A DNA stretch of 64,000 nt from Siphlonurus alternatus (GCA_949825025.1 OX463787.1:3162001-3226000), one strand, 5' to 3'; positions 27,578 to 40,238 are shown, counted from the stretch's first letter. Made by a program: numbers and translations. The notes: generated from the sequence alone by a model not told the origin.

Positions 27578-28105
27578 GGGCGTATTCGAGAATAAATCTG
27601 TCTTCTCCGACAGATAAGTCACAGATAAAGGAAGTGACGTCACACACTCAGTCCGTCAGATATTTTAAAAAACACTTTTTCTAAACCGATAGACACGCCC
27701 ATGATAGTTGGCTCCGCCCCCACAGATGTTTGGCGAGTTATTTTGTTTAGTACCATAAAAATGGATGGATTAATTAAATTATTGTTGCTGCAGCGGTTTT
27801 AATTGCTTACGACAATATCTGTGTTCATTATTTGTGTGAAGAAGAAAATAATCAGCTCCCAAACTCCCGCGATTACGCTTTTCGACTCTCACAATTAGTT
27901 GTATATTTCCTCGCCGTGGCGCTATTTCCACTCTTCTCGTTTATCGCTGCCGCCGCAGCGAGAAGCGGGAGGACTCTTGCTGATGGCGCGCTCTGGTGGT
28001 AGAAAGACGGGCGTGACGACTTCCGCCAGATCTGGACTCGCAGATTTTCTTTTAAAACACGGATAAGCTTCTCCGACATATCGGAGCGACTTCTCGAATA
28101 CGCCC
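27578..28105. mobile_element. 528-bp element with GGGCGTATTCGAGAA ends, family T
   Basis: The termini GGGCGTATTCGAGAA and TTCTCGAATACGCCC are exact inverted repeats, and TCTTCTCCGACA pairs with a second inner motif. TAC lies directly outside both ends, a possible 3-bp duplication. The right half is GC-rich (about 27860-28080) with TGACGTCA at 27635. The 68-codon minus frame inside resembles nothing I know. Confidence 0.75.
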
Positions 28106-28372
28106 TACAAAAGGAGTTTGGATTGATGTTTTTTATGCCATAACAAGAAAAAGAACAGCTTTAAATAATGTTAATGCTTTCCTTGTAATACATTAATTTA
28201 ATAATGTAGTAATATAATAAAGAATTAGTTTTCAGATTGTTCTCTATTAATAAAAATGTTTTTGTTTTTTTTTTATATAAAATTTGTATTTCTCAGGTAT
28301 TGTGGACTGACTAGATAATACTATAGTATGTATGATTGTAATTGTAATAATAATATAAAACTGATGATAATA

Positions 28373-28514
28373 AGGGACATTCACAAAGTCTTAAGGCCAC
28401 ATTTAAGGCTCGATAATTTAAAGCTTGATTTTAGACGTGTTTTTTAGACCCAAAATTTCTGGTCTTAAATTATTGAGCCTTAATTTGAGCCTTAAGGATT
28501 TGTGAATGCCCCTT
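28373..28514. mobile_element. MITE with GGGCATTCACAAAG ends, family G, copy 1
   Basis: GGGACATTCACAAAGTCTTA on the left and TAAGGATTTGTGAATGCCCC on the right, with AATTTAAGGCTC-type arms, form an almost complete hairpin. A copy in the opposite orientation is at 42217-42359; an element with the same ends and different core is at 30726-30905. Confidence 0.8.
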
Positions 28515-29832
28515 AAAATGTTTTAATTTTTATGTTTCTTTTACAGGTATTGCAATACTAAAATATTGTAAACATGCATTTTGTACCTTACGGTTCTATA
28601 TGTGCAATAAATAAATAAAAAAAAATGTACATGATTTTTAACCAAATCAGCCAGATCTGATAAAAAATAACATAAATGCTATATATTTTATAGGAAATTA
28701 TTTTTATACATATTATTTGTTAAAATTATAATATCAAAATTAAATTTTATTACTAAATATTAAAATAAAGTACTTTCAAATTTTCGAAGTCCGTATCTTC
28801 ACAACCCCTGCAAGATCAAGACAAACTAGCCCGCATTACACGCACGTTAAATAAGTTGCATAACTATCATCATAGCAGGCGTAAAATTAATATGGCGGCT
28901 TCAATAACGAAATGTTATATTCAGTATCAAATAAATTGTAATTATGATTGTAATAAGATATTATAAATTAATTATTATTTTCATTTAATTAAGTTTTAGC
29001 CTTTTATATTCTATACATATGAGTACAACAAATTATATTTACATAAAAATAGAGACGTGGAAAACAAAAAAAAATTGACATTTAAAAATTACAACTTTTA
29101 ATTATTTTTTACTATTTTAGAATTGCTGCCAAGTATATTTCTTTTCATTTACAAATTTTGTCAATATCCTACACTTAAATGTATTGATTTATAGATTAAC
29201 TTTGAGACAAAATAGCTTATCTATTTGAGAATAATATATTACATATTCTAGCTTGGTACTCTATAGATAATGGTACTATATATGGATAAAACCATATCGA
29301 TTGTACCGTGTGCGTAGGTAGGAGACCTGAAATTTATTATCAAAACCTCTCGGCTGCTTTGATCGTATTATACGACGTGCCTTGTATGGTTAATTGTATG
29401 CCTTCAGAGTAGTAATGAAATAAATTTAGTGGTTTTCTATAATTAATTTAAAATTATAATGAAATATTAAATATTAGGAAAAAAAAAAAAACAATCTCTC
29501 TAAAATATTACAAACTTTTGTATATATTATTTAACAACAACAGTGATAAAAAAACATGAAATGTGAATAGGAATTTATTGCGTGGGTTTTATGCTTATAA
29601 AATAATAATGATAATATGCTAAGGGTATATTATTATACATGGGTGTATTTTCCTTTCAAATAGATAGTGGGAGTATCCAATTATAATACAGAAGGATATT
29701 TATGCACTGAACTTTGATGTAAATGAAATGAAAAAGTTTATAAATAAAATATTATTTATTTATAATGATTTCATTAATTTCCTATTTAATTTAATAGACG
29801 TGGGTGAAGATTCAGTGAGTAATAATAACCTG
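28515..29832. other. AT-rich sequence, no gene
   Basis: No coding region, RNA or repeat structure is recognised. Confidence 0.4.
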
Positions 29833-30236
29833 GTGGGAGGTGTGGCGCAGTGCGCTTGACCGAGTCTCTTCAGATCACCGAAGTCAAGCAACGTCGAGCG
29901 TGGTTTGTAGTTGGATGGGTGACCATTTTTAACAAAAAAACACGTTTCCCACCCAGGGGTATAATATCGTTGCGCTTTTTCACCATTTGATTCCCCTGGC
30001 TTTGGACAATTGCAATTCTGGTTCATTGATAAAAGCTGTAGCGTCCATCCTGGCTGACGTTTTCACGTTTCCTTCAGTCACAGGCAAATGCTAGGAATAA
30101 TTGCAAGGCCGTGGCCGCCTCCGTTCAGAAAGAGCCCGTGAAATGCTCAAGTTAGGGTTTCGGAAGGTTCGGGGCTTTAAAGTAGTATGTAATTAGTAAA
30201 TAGAAATACCCAATAGGGTTTGATTAAAAAAAAAAT
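29833..30236 (+). mobile_element. 5S rRNA-derived SINE, copy 2
   Basis: Same structure as the copy at 2680: GGGAGGTGTGGCGCAGTGCG head, 5S-like GAAGTCAAGCAACGTCG and TTGGATGGGTGACC, shared body, and GGGTTTGATT plus poly(A) end. The two copies differ by scattered substitutions and small gaps. Confidence 0.85.
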
Positions 30237-30484
30237 AATTTGGTTGATGATTACAACATGAATTTGACATTGTTACATGAGCTTGATGACCTTTAAAGTG
30301 TTGACCAATCATCGTTGTTGATTTTCCAAACAAACAATTTGTAGAATCCCGTTCGCCCCTGTAAATATACACCCCCTTGTTCTGCAACACACGGACGCAA
30401 GGTAGGTTGCATACTCACCGACCTTGCAGGCGTAAAGAAAAGTTTTTTATGGCTGATCCGGTTAAAAAGTCTTGTACTTAAACC

Positions 30485-30548
30485 CAAACTTGTATTGTAA
30501 TATGTGTTTTCTGAATAAAAGCCTTTTGAATCTGAATCTGAATCTGTA
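30485..30548 (+). repeat. Retroelement-like 3' end with (TGAATC)n tail
   Basis: TTTTCTGAATAAAAGCCTTT is followed by four TGAATC-type units. A poly(A)-signal-like word followed by a short repeat again suggests a LINE or SINE end. Confidence 0.6.
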
Positions 30549-30725
30549 AATTAATTTCATAAGTAATAATTTTTAATAAATACAATAAATTAATATCTTT
30601 TAATCTGAAAATATTGTAAAAATATTTATACATATATTTATTTAGTATTTTTAGTAAACAGTATTTTAGTAATCTATAAAAGTGTTCACTTTACACTATA
30701 GACATTCAGTACAGGAATACGTAAT

Positions 30726-30905
30726 GGAGGACATTCACAAAGCACTTTAACCCCAACTTTGGCCCCAAGTTTTATCCCTGGTACTAAACATGGTGCTAAA
30801 CTAGGAGCTAGACATGGTTAGCCCCTGGTTTAGCATCATGTTTAGTACCAGGGATAAAACATGGGGCTAAAGTTGGGGTTAAAGTGCTTTGTGAATGCCC
30901 CCCAT
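30726..30905. mobile_element. Near-perfect hairpin MITE with GGGCATTCACAAAG ends
   Basis: The arms are inverted copies over about 75 bp: ACATTCACAAAGCACTTTAA, CCCCAACTTT and TTATCCCTGGTACTAAACAT all recur in reverse. The ends match family G but the inner sequence is different. Confidence 0.85.
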
Positions 30906-31059
30906 TAATTTTAAATATCAATTCTTTCCATATCTGTGTATTATTATACATCTTACCTTGCATTAGATCTCAAGCATATTGCATATATTATAATTAAATT
31001 TCACTAGTTCTGAATTCAAATAATTTTCAGCTTTTATTAAATTTAACGTTTCTCCTTAT

Positions 31060-31185
31060 GATCTAAAAGAGGTAAATAAAATTTTAGAAAAATTATCTGC
31101 ATTTCAGTGAGGAAAAATAATATGTTTTTGAGGTAAAATGGCATAATAAGCTAATTAGAATTGGTTTAGGATGAGTTGAAGATGA
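31060..31185 (+). repeat. Dispersed repeat family S, partial copy
   Basis: GAGGAAAAATAATATGTGTT-like sequence and GGATGAGTTGAAGATGAAAT match the 3' part of the copies at 50840-51095 and 58309-58566. Confidence 0.5.
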
Positions 31186-31199
31186 AATTTTTTAATTAC

Positions 31200-33910
31200 G
31201 TGTAATAGTTTCAACAGCATTTTAATTACTATATTTTACTATGATTTTAAATTGATTTTAATTTATGCAATTAACATGTAATGAGATAAGTTGCTTAATG
31301 TACGTACAGTACTCATTACTCTACAGGTACATTTAATAACATATATTAATTGTACTTTATTATTCATAAAACTGTAATGACTAGGTTTTAATGTGGACTA
31401 CAGTTTCCATCATTCTCAAAGCTTCTAAAATACTGCTGCGTAGTTGAAAGCATCATCACACTATAGAGAATATCAAGTATAAGGACGAACCCGCATTCAT
31501 TATTAACTGCCTATCTTAGACCCTTGCTCCCTCAAACTTCTCAACACTACTTATGTCATACATAATATAAAGTAGGTACGGTACAAGCATACTAAATAGT
31601 GGGAGTTATTTTGGAATTTGTATTAGTTTTATTTTAAATAATTTACTTCAAATAATAGGCTGTCTTAAAATATAGTTATGATTTATGTACGATTCAATAT
31701 TTTTATTTAAAAGTTGATTTGATTGTCATCGTCACTCTATTTAGTATAATGAATTTACTGTATATTTTATTTCGTACAAAGAAAATAAGCGTTTGATTTA
31801 TATAATATATTACGTACCTTACATTATAATTGGTAATTAAAATATTTATTGTAAAATTTCATCTGCCTAGTCAAAATAATAATTAAAATGATTTATATAA
31901 ATGATTCATAAATATATGTATTTTTAAAAATATTAAATATAAACAAAGTAAAGTCAATTTGCTTTAATTATTATATATTTATATCAATGTTCAAATGACA
32001 ACATGCATTTAATGAACTGTAAGATATATTATGATGAATGAAGTTACAAGAAAATTTTTAAAACATGGATATTTATTAAAAATAAATATTTTATTTAAAA
32101 TATTAAACGTTCAGGTAAATAATTAATTAAAAAAATTATTATTATAAATTATTTGTTTACGCAACCTAAAGGGAGTTTCGTAAAACAATGAACGTATTCC
32201 TTTTTAAAATAAATAGGATCTTTATAAAATCATGATATGTAATGAACCTACTTGAATGAAATAAATAGAAATTAAAAAAAAAATAAAATAACGTGAAAAG
32301 AATGCGTACGCGAATAAACATCAACCATGTTATTATAATGTTACGTGCATGCATGGGATATTTAACATTGATTACTAATACTACAGGTGACATTGTAGGT
32401 TATGTAGGTCAAAGAGTTTGTAACGTGATCCAACATTACTAATATGAGTAGTTATTACTATACTATAGCCTCTAGCAGTTTATTATTATGCCATTAAATT
32501 TGCATTAGAATAAAACAATAAATTATTTATAATACTGTTATTATACACATACTATGAGTACCATATTAAAATAATGTCAGTGCAGAGATTATTGTATATA
32601 TTTTTATATGATAGTACCTTTTAATCAGTTAAGGATTTAATTAATGAAGTGAAAATTTCAAATTTATCAATATATTTTATTCATTTATGAAGTGTCTTGT
32701 ATGGAGTTATATAAAAAAAAATGAGTATTGAAAAAAAAAAGTATATTATCCGTACGAAAACTCCCTATAGAGCTGTGTGAGAAAATGTAGCATGCCCTTT
32801 TAAATTTTTTTCAAATAAATTGCAATTGATTTTAGGAATTTGTTAACAAAAATACTAAAATGTATTTTGAAAATGATTGATTGGTATTTTTGGACAATTG
32901 ACACATTTTGGTCATGTATGCCTCCAAAATTTATTTGTAAATAATAGTAAATACATTTTATGAATCCATTAGCACCTGAAATAAATTTAATTGAAAGTTT
33001 TAACAAATTATACTTCATCAACCGATTTGCCTCAGGCACTATATAAAAATACATCTGATAATCCCACAGCCATTATTTTAATGCAGTACTCCAAGCATCA
33101 CTAATGTCAGTATTATAAATAATGTATTCTAATGCAAATTTAATGGCATGTAATAAACTGCTAGAGGCTATGTAATAACTATAACTATATTAGTAATGTT
33201 GAATCATGCTACAAATAATTTGACCTGCATTATATTTTAATTAAGTTTCGAAATCAAAATCAATCTTTTAAAGTTTTAATGCAGTTAGTAGTAATTAAAT
33301 TTATTAAATCTTAATTGCCATTTTGCCAGCAAGTTATAATTGATGAAATTGTGGTTTTGCGGTATGAGTTTTGCAAACTCTTGGGGTTTACACTGTGTAT
33401 TTTTATATGATATATGTCTTATGTTACATTCTATGAATAAGGAAGTTTGAAAAAAAAAGTAAATAAATAAAAATAAAAAATACAGCATTATATTTTTAAA
33501 ATTCTTACCATTGGAACAGTATAAAAATATACTTTTTCAAATTTTTATACTAATTTAAAAATAAATACAGTATAATATATTAATATTATTACAATGAAAA
33601 CTATTATACATTTCATTTTGAGATAAGTTTATTTAAAACATTTACCCTTAACAAATGACGTTTCTAACTAGAGCAGTGTATTGTTTTGTATTTCTATAAC
33701 AGTAATTAGTGTTTTGAACTTTGTAATAAGCTAGCTCTCAAAAGCAGGTTGTATGACAAGGGTCAAATCTGATGGTTAAAGGGTTACTGAGGTTGAAATA
33801 CCCTAGCATTGATATAAGGGTGAAACTAAAGCCCTTTATATGTAAATTGTTAGATAGGGGGAATCTATGTAGATAAATATTACATTTAGATCTGACCTGA
33901 TGAGCATCTG
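31200..33910. other. AT-rich sequence, no gene; one short dispersed repeat
   Basis: No coding region is recognised. Bases 32872-32938 contain TTGATTGG followed by GGACAATTGACACATTTTGG and TCATGTATGCC, shared with 37550-37600 and 42092-42149 (family R, about 60 bp). Confidence 0.5.
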
Positions 33911-34072
<162 letters not shown>

Positions 34073-34264
34073 TACATTCAATGGCAATTAGGATTTACAT
34101 GAAAGGGGATTAAATAAATGTTTTATCATGAATGCTTTACTAGGATTTATGTTTGCAGAAAAAAAAATTTCAATCTAATGGCTTGTTTATACATGTTTTT
34201 TTTTTTTTATTGTTAGCTATTTACACGATAAAAAATTATCTTACTCTCATTAAATGTTGTGTAT

Positions 34265-34632
34265 TTAAAGGGACATGGGACAATGCAATCATGAATGCTT
34301 AAAAAGTTTCTATAAGATATGTTAATGCGAGAAATGAGTAAATTTCCGTTTTTGAAACATCCCCCAAATTTATAAAAATTAATTAAAAATAGAGAGCCGC
34401 AGGTCAATTGCACAGACAACATCGTACTGAGTACGGCTGGGCGAGAGGAAGGGGGAGTAAGTTACATGGAGAAGAGGCAGCAGTGTTGCCATGCGATGAA
34501 CGTGACGTCACGTTCCTCCGGTCGCGCTATTCATAAGGCGCTTACCCTGAGACACTCGCCACCTTGCGGCATGTATTCATACTCAGTTGATGGGTAACGA
34601 TTGATTATTTTTAAAGTCCCCTGTCCCTTTAA
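34265..34632. mobile_element. MITE with TTAAAGGGACA ends, family Q
   Basis: TTAAAGGGACATGGGAC at the left and GTCCCCTGTCCCTTTAA at the right are inverted. The interior is partly GC-rich (34420-34570) and holds TGACGTCA at 34503-34510. No coding capacity. Confidence 0.7.
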
Positions 34633-35142
34633 CAGTGAAATATTGCACTAGGGTAGGCTGTAGATTACATTTTTTATGATGTTGATGATCCATAGTAACG
34701 GGGGTGGTTGTAGCCTTGTGTTATGTATTGAAAATTAATGAAATTTAATCTATAAATGAAGAATATAGGAAAAGTTTTGTAGTAGATATGAATAAAAATT
34801 AATGCCTAATCTGAATTTTTTATAATCCACGAACTATTTGTTAAAAATTGTTGAAATTTTATTCGTAATAAAAAGTTAGAGCTAAAATAACTCCAGGAGG
34901 CTTGGCTCATTCTTTTAATCATTTTAAAAAAATATGTATAATATCTTGAAAACACTTTAAATGGCATAGTGTTAGGTCCTTTATTCATTTTTGCAGCAAA
35001 TAATTACCAAAATCTTCTGCTAGATACATAAAAAGTAGACTTTTGATAATGTCTATCTGGCGAATCAAAAATCATGGGACAGTTGTGTATTTACATGTTA
35101 TCTTATGGGATTTGACCGTTGAAATAAAATTATAGTGTTGAC

Positions 35143-35351
35143 CAACGTTGGTTAAGCCACCAATTTGACCATTGTTAAAGGACTTAGCCAATCAGATTCA
35201 AGTATTTCAGGACCCATCGTGCCGCGAAACTTTGAATGCGCCCATCATGCAAAGCTATTTTTGAAATTTCGCGGTACAATGGGTCCTGAAAAATGAGAAC
35301 AAATGACGCACAAAATTCACGCGTGTCTTAACCTGGTATAAAGGAACGTTG
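35143..35351. mobile_element. hAT-like MITE, family N, copy 1, with 8-bp duplication
   Basis: Flanked by perfect GTGTTGAC at 35135-35142 and 35352-35359. The interior TTAGCCAATCAGATTCAAGT, GGACCCATCGTGCCGCGAAA and its mirror with TTTCGCGGTACAATGGGTCC are shared with copies 2 and 3. Confidence 0.85.
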
Positions 35352-35743
35352 GTGTTGACCAGTGTTAACAATGCCACTACGTTATATGCTCTGGTTGTGA
35401 AATCAGGTACTACATCGGCCTACGTTTAACAATGAAAAAGGCTTCATCGGACAGACATTATTATAAACAATGGTTTGTTACAACCTTTGCGAATAGAAGA
35501 TTTGAATGCTAACTGTCCATTGTTGTCCTAAAATAAAAGTCATCTCCCTCAAGGTAAAGTTTTACAACAATATAAAACTACATCATGTTGTATTTATGAA
35601 CTCTCGTTTTACGACTATAAAATTTCCTGAGGCTCTTTGTCTTTAAAGCAAACAACGGGTTGAATGGACCGTACGTTTTGTATATAACTAAAATATGAAG
35701 AAACAACAATACAATTGGAGGATAAATTTAACCAAAACCTTTT

Positions 35744-36097
35744 TAGATAGAGATAACAAGCCCAATGTTAATAAAAAATCCCATTCATGAAAATTCTGAA
35801 AAAAATTTAAAATGTTCTCCTCTACATCCCCAATCAGTAGCTAAAATATCAGGTATACAAAAACGAGCTGGTTTTCGAGTTATTAATTTTTAAAATTGAC
35901 TAATTTAACAAGGAGAAATAGAACTTTCATGTTAATATAGTTAATTTTAAAAATTAATAACTCGAAAACTAGCTCGTTTTTGTATACCTGAAATTTTAGC
36001 TACTGATTGGGGATGTAGAGGAGAACATTTTATTTTTTTTTCATAATTTTCATTAATGGGATTTTTATTAACATTGGGCGTGTTATCTCTATCTTAA
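35744..36097. mobile_element. TTAA fold-back MITE, family E, copy 2
   Basis: TAGATAGAGATAACAAGCCC at the left and GGGCGTGTTATCTCTATC followed by TTAA at 36094-36097. Inverted arms contain CTCCTCTACATCCCCAATCA and AAACGAGCTGGTTTTCGAGT. Confidence 0.8.
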
Positions 36098-36134
36098 GAC
36101 GATTGTGAGAACACAAAATAAGTATACATCTCTG

Positions 36135-36354
36135 CAAGGTTGGCTTTATACAGGTTAAGCCTCCGATTTGACCAATGTTAACGGGCTTAGCCAATCAGAT
36201 TCAAGTATTCCAGGACCCATCGTGCCGCGAAACTTTGAATGCGCCCATGATGCAATGCTATTTTTGAATTTTCGCGGTGCAATGGGTCCTGGAAATAGTG
36301 GAAAAATGACGCACGAAATACGCACGTGGCTTAACCTGTATAAAGCCAACCTTG
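36135..36354. mobile_element. hAT-like MITE, family N, copy 2, with 8-bp duplication
   Basis: Ends CAAGGTTGGC and GCCAACCTTG are exact inverted repeats, flanked by perfect CATCTCTG at 36127-36134 and 36355-36362. 220 bp. The open frames crossing it on both strands are by-products of the palindrome. Confidence 0.9.
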
Positions 36355-36399
36355 CATCTCTGGACAGCACGAACTTTACTCCTCACTTTGTTAGCGCTG

Positions 36400-36805
36400 C
36401 AGCTACAATACACAAAGATCCAAATTTGAGGTCGAGCTTTGCACAGTGCATTGACCGGTTCTTGTTAGATCACCGAAGTCAAGCAACGTCTAACGTGGTT
36501 AGTACTTGGATGGGTGACCATTTTAATTAAAAATCACGCTGCTCCCTCCCTGGGGTAAATTCATCTCGCTTTCCACCCAGTGCAGTGATGCACTTGTTTG
36601 TGGTTCCCCAGGCTTTGGACATCGCTTTGGTCCATTGATAAAAATTAAAGATCTGTCTTGACTGAGATTTTCCACGGTTCTCTCAGTCTCACCTCAGAGA
36701 ATGCTGGGACGCATAACAGGGCGTGGCCACCATCCTTTCCCTACCTATTACCCTGCCGCACTCTGTAAACTCCTCTTAGGGGTGTATCCTTGTAAAAAAA
36801 AAAAT
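36400..36805 (+). mobile_element. 5S rRNA-derived SINE, copy 3, diverged subfamily
   Basis: The 5S-like segment is about 36437-36520 (GATCACCGAAGTCAAGCAAC, TTGGATGGGTGACC). The body keeps TCCCTGGGGTAAAT and CCCAGGCTTTGGAC but differs from copies 1 and 2 in the 3' half, ending in a poly(A) run. It starts 46 bp after the family N element. Confidence 0.8.
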
Positions 36806-38585
36806 GTTAATTGTAACTTTGGGTGAGATAAGAAGAGTAAACAGTCACAAAAATTTCAAGTTCACCACCACGTCTCTATAGAATGCGTGGCAAAGAGCGC
36901 AGAGATAACGCTCTTGATATCCAGAAAAGTACATGTAAAATGTATCTCATCAATAAATATGTCAATTTAAACGACACATACGTCCTTCAAAAAGAAATTT
37001 CAAAATTACACTTCTTGTTGGCTAGTCCAAAGTATTGATATTTTTTTTAATTTTATTTTTTTAATATTAATAATAAGTAGAAATAAATAAAATATTTGAT
37101 ATTATAATTCTTTATTATTAACGTCTTTACAGATATGTATATTTTATTTTTACACACAATTAATTCATTATACTTTAACATAGTTATTCATTGTAAACAA
37201 TAGTACTTTATACAACAATTAAAACAAATTATGTACAAAATTTCGCTTTATAAAACATTAAAATAAATAAGTTATATATTTTTTTCTTTTTTTAATAATT
37301 TAACAGTATTAATTCCTATTATTTATTAAATTAAAAACATTGCTAATTAAGTAATTATATCTATATCGTGTCATCCACATTTCATAACCTAATTAACAAA
37401 TTTTAGAATACCTAAAATAGTAAATATGTATAAGTAATTCTTCATATTTTTTTTTTAATTAGTAAAAATTAATTGAAGCATGATTGTTGAAAGTCAGAAA
37501 ATACAATTAAATTGAAATTTACAACACAATTTGGGAGAATTCCCTCTCTGAGTGATTGATTGGTTGGTATTTTGGGGCAATTGACCTCTCTTGCTGTTTG
37601 ACATTTTATAAATAAAAGGATTAATTAAAATGAGATCATAAAATTTGGATAAATGAGAGTTTAATTCATTTAAAAAAAGCTGTAAAATAATCTTTGTCAA
37701 TCTTTGTCATTGATTTTCTTTTCATCTGAATAAACTAGAAATAAACAGTACAGTTAATGCCACGGAAATTTCTTTTAATGGCTGTGGTATCACTGTTTTA
37801 AATACAATAAATAACTATATTATTTTATTCTATACATGCAACAGCACATAAATATATTAACACAATTATCACACTAAGTATTTTTGATATATCTTTAACA
37901 TGGATTCTACATTTTGCATTTTCTAAGTTATAGATTTTTTTATACACATTTTGTGATGTTCTGATATGGATTTTCTATATCAAAAAATATTTTCATTCTA
38001 CTTGGAGAGAGAGGGTAATAATACACTAGACACAAAAATATTTATACATTTTTTATACACTGTTCCATTTTTTAATGTTTATCTTTCACTGTTCTGAGCC
38101 ATGATCACTTTTGTGTTAAAAAAAAAATACATTTCTTGTAATTTCAACGATTGCATATAATGTACAGTGTGTTCATTTGAATTTTTAGTATTTTAATCAA
38201 AATTTTCTCTTTTCGTCGAGATCCTGCCTTAACTCTAGTCTGTATGCTTGCTTGTAGGTGGTCTATGGAGTCATATTTTGGTGTAGCATCTCCAATTAGG
38301 TCAACTGTACACTAAAATAGATATAAAGTATCCACCTTGCCATATATATAATGTCATCCTGATTTTTATTACTAAATCAAATTTATATGCTTAGCATGAT
38401 ATACCCATTGCCTCTGCTATAATATAATGTGTAGATATGCATACAATATGCTATGGGCTATTGTTGTTCAAAATAGAGAAATAATAGAACAATTTGGATA
38501 CTTTATGATTTTATGATCATTGTTAGAAAATTACTGCAACCGTTTTTTTTTTTTTTTTTAAGAGAATCACATATATATAAGATCC
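36806..38585. other. AT-rich sequence, no gene
   Basis: No coding region is recognised. A family R repeat copy (TTGATTGGTTGGTATTTTGG, GGCAATTGACC) is at 37550-37600. Confidence 0.45.
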
Positions 38586-38893
38586 AATGGAGTATTGATC
38601 TCAGTTTTTTTATTGCAGAAATGGATAGAGTGTGCAAAGTTATGCTACCCTGATTTTTTTTCAGATTTTTTAGAGCCTGGGAAGTATTTTTAAAAAATTA
38701 TTGAAAGTCCTTTTTGCGACGTCACGAGGCGGTAAGTCCTATCTTTTTCTTAAGGAGCGGCGTCTCGTGAGGTCACAAAAGCTAAATAATTTTTTAAAAA
38801 TACTTCACGGGCTCTAAAAAAAAATCAGGGAAGCACAACTTTGCACGCTCTATCCATTTCTGCAATAAAAAAAATTGAGGTCAATACTCCATT
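38586..38893. mobile_element. Fold-back MITE, family A, copy 1
   Basis: AATGGAGTATTGATCTCA at the left and its mirror at the right; arms contain TTGCAGAAATGGATAGAG, TATGCTACCCTGATTTTTTT and AATTATTGAAAGTCC with their inverted copies. The core GGCGGTAAGTCCTATCTTTT-TCTTAAGGAGCGGCGTCTCG is the same in all three family A copies. Note that the receptor gene's predicted 3' end lies only about 20 bp from its right border. Confidence 0.85.
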
Positions 38894-38915
38894 ACTTAAA
38901 AATAAACGTAATAAA

Positions 38916-38921
38916 TTTATT
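38916..38921 (-). promoter_or_regulatory. Possible polyadenylation signal of the receptor gene
   Basis: TTTATT on the plus strand reads AATAAA on the minus strand, about 146 bp after the stop codon at 39067-39069. In such AT-rich DNA this word is common, so the assignment is tentative. Confidence 0.35.
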
Positions 38922-39066
38922 GTATGAATTCCACTCATCTCAAAACCTCCTTTTAAAATACTTATATTTACAACGTTGAAACACACTGATAATTATCCAA
39001 CATTACACATATTCACAATATACGAAAAAACACTGAATATAGTTTCTTTTTCTCAGTCCCACTCTA

Positions 39067-39417
39067 CTACACTGCATCTGGCATCGGCTCCCATGTTAAC
39101 ATTTGCAGACTCGCAGATTTCTCCATCTGACTCGCACTGCTTGCTTTGACAGATCCTGGAGTTCCATTACGAGCATGTCGTTGCAAGGATCGTGTGTAGA
39201 TCTTAAGTACGTTACAATTGCACGTAACTGATAGAGCCACTACGAGACCCTGAATTCCAGAGGCTACATTGAAGGCAGCCCACAAAGTGGAGCTATGAGA
39301 GAGTCGAGCTCCGACCCCGAGGGCCGCCACCAAACCCGTGAAGACAGCCACGCGAGCGAACAGCCACAACTGAAGACCGCGGCGTCGGGACATCTTGGCG
39401 CGAATACGGCTGTCCAG
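39067..39417 (-). CDS. Methuselah-like/secretin-type GPCR, terminal exon (TM6-TM7, C-tail)
   Basis: This exon encodes 116 residues and the stop codon. The acceptor is TTATGTTCCAG ending at 39418, and the reading frame starts in phase 0, matching the donor of the exon at 41055-41459. Predicted order: basic ICL3 end (KMSRRRG, residues 8-14), TM6 about 17-36, short loop, TM7 about 44-66 with a WAAFN...IQG motif like the family-B TM7 signature, then a 45-residue Ser-rich cytoplasmic tail. The family is a plasma-membrane hormone/stress receptor group of arthropods and other invertebrates. The exon is GC-rich compared with its surroundings, and hydrophobic segments lie as expected for a coding exon. 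It could instead be an adhesion-type receptor; the 7TM family-B assignment is firmer than the Methuselah label. Confidence 0.8.
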   Translation of the reverse strand: MDSRIRAKMSRRRGLQLWLFARVAVFTGLVAALGVGARLSHSSTLWAAFNVASGIQGLVVALSVTCNCNVLKIYTRSLQRHARNGTPGSVKASSASQMEKSASLQMLTWEPMPDAV

Positions 39418-39479
39418 CTGGAACATAAGTTGAAAATTAAGTCTTCAAATCATCTAAAACTAGTATTTTTACGTCTAAA

Positions 39480-39690
39480 ACACATCTTATTTTCTCCTCG
39501 TTCAAAGTGAGGATGAATTGGAGACAAGATTTCTAATATCGTATGTTAAATTAATAAGAGGAAAAAAATACGTAATTTCGTCTTTTTCAAAAATTTTTTC
39601 TCAAAAATGGTGTCAAAATAGGAGGGAATTAGACTACGAGAGAACTTAATAGAGAATAAAAGATGAAATTTAAATCAACTAGTAGTTAAG
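39480..39690 (-). repeat. Dispersed repeat family S, minus-strand copy
   Basis: The reverse complement matches 50840-51095 and 58309-58566: AATAAATTTCATCTTTTATT-like start, TCCTATTTTGACACC and CACTTTGAACGAGGAG parts. Class unknown; no tail or inverted ends are seen. Confidence 0.6.
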
Positions 39691-39734
39691 TTTTGTTTCA
39701 CTCTTGACTTGGAAGTAGGTAAATTTTATCAATC

Positions 39735-39860
39735 AATTACAGACCATTGTGATTGAGGTTTCCATGGTCCCCTCAGTCACAGCTGTGAATTTTCTGATGG
39801 ATTGCTAGGCCATTTTTATTGCTTCATTGCTTGGTTTGGAAATGACTCTGAACATCATAA
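39735..39860 (+). mobile_element. 5'-truncated fragment of the 5S SINE body
   Basis: GATTGAGGTTTCCATGGTCC followed by CCTCAGTCACAG and GGATTGCTAGGCC matches the middle of the SINE copies (GGCTGAGGTTTCCACGTTTC, CCTCAGCCGCAGG). The 5S head is missing. Confidence 0.55.
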
Positions 39861-39914
39861 TCAATGCTAGCTCAGGTACTCAGGTTAACGAATAGCCGGG
39901 AAAATTGAATTAAT

Positions 39915-40238
39915 AATGGAGTATCGTCCTCAATTTTTTTTTATTGCAGAAATGGATAGATGGTGAAAAGTTATGCTACCCTGATTATTTTCAGATTTTT
40001 TTGAGACCTGGAACTATTTTTAAAAAATTATTGAAAGTCCTTTTTGTGACGTCACGCGGCGGCAAGTCCTATCTTTTTCTTAAGGAGCGGCGTCTCGTGA
40101 CGTCACGAAAAGGACTTTCAATAATTTTTTAAAAATAGTTCCCGGGCTCTAAAAAATCTGAAAAAAATCAGGGTAGCATAACTTTGCACCCTCTATCCAT
40201 TTCTGCAGTAAAAAAAAATTGAGGACAATACTCTATTT
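39915..40238. mobile_element. Fold-back MITE, family A, copy 2
   Basis: Same ends and core as the copy at 38586, here with two exact TGACGTCA octamers (40047 and 40098) in the arms. It lies in the TM5-TM6 intron. Confidence 0.85.

Noticed and set aside
36155..36530. Frames on both strands with similar peptides at 47032-47360
   Set aside because: They arise from the family N MITE, present at both places, and are not conserved genes.
39944..40132. Plus frame recurring at 52820-53035
   Set aside because: The similarity is due to family A palindromes sharing sequence; the frame is not conserved at 38586.
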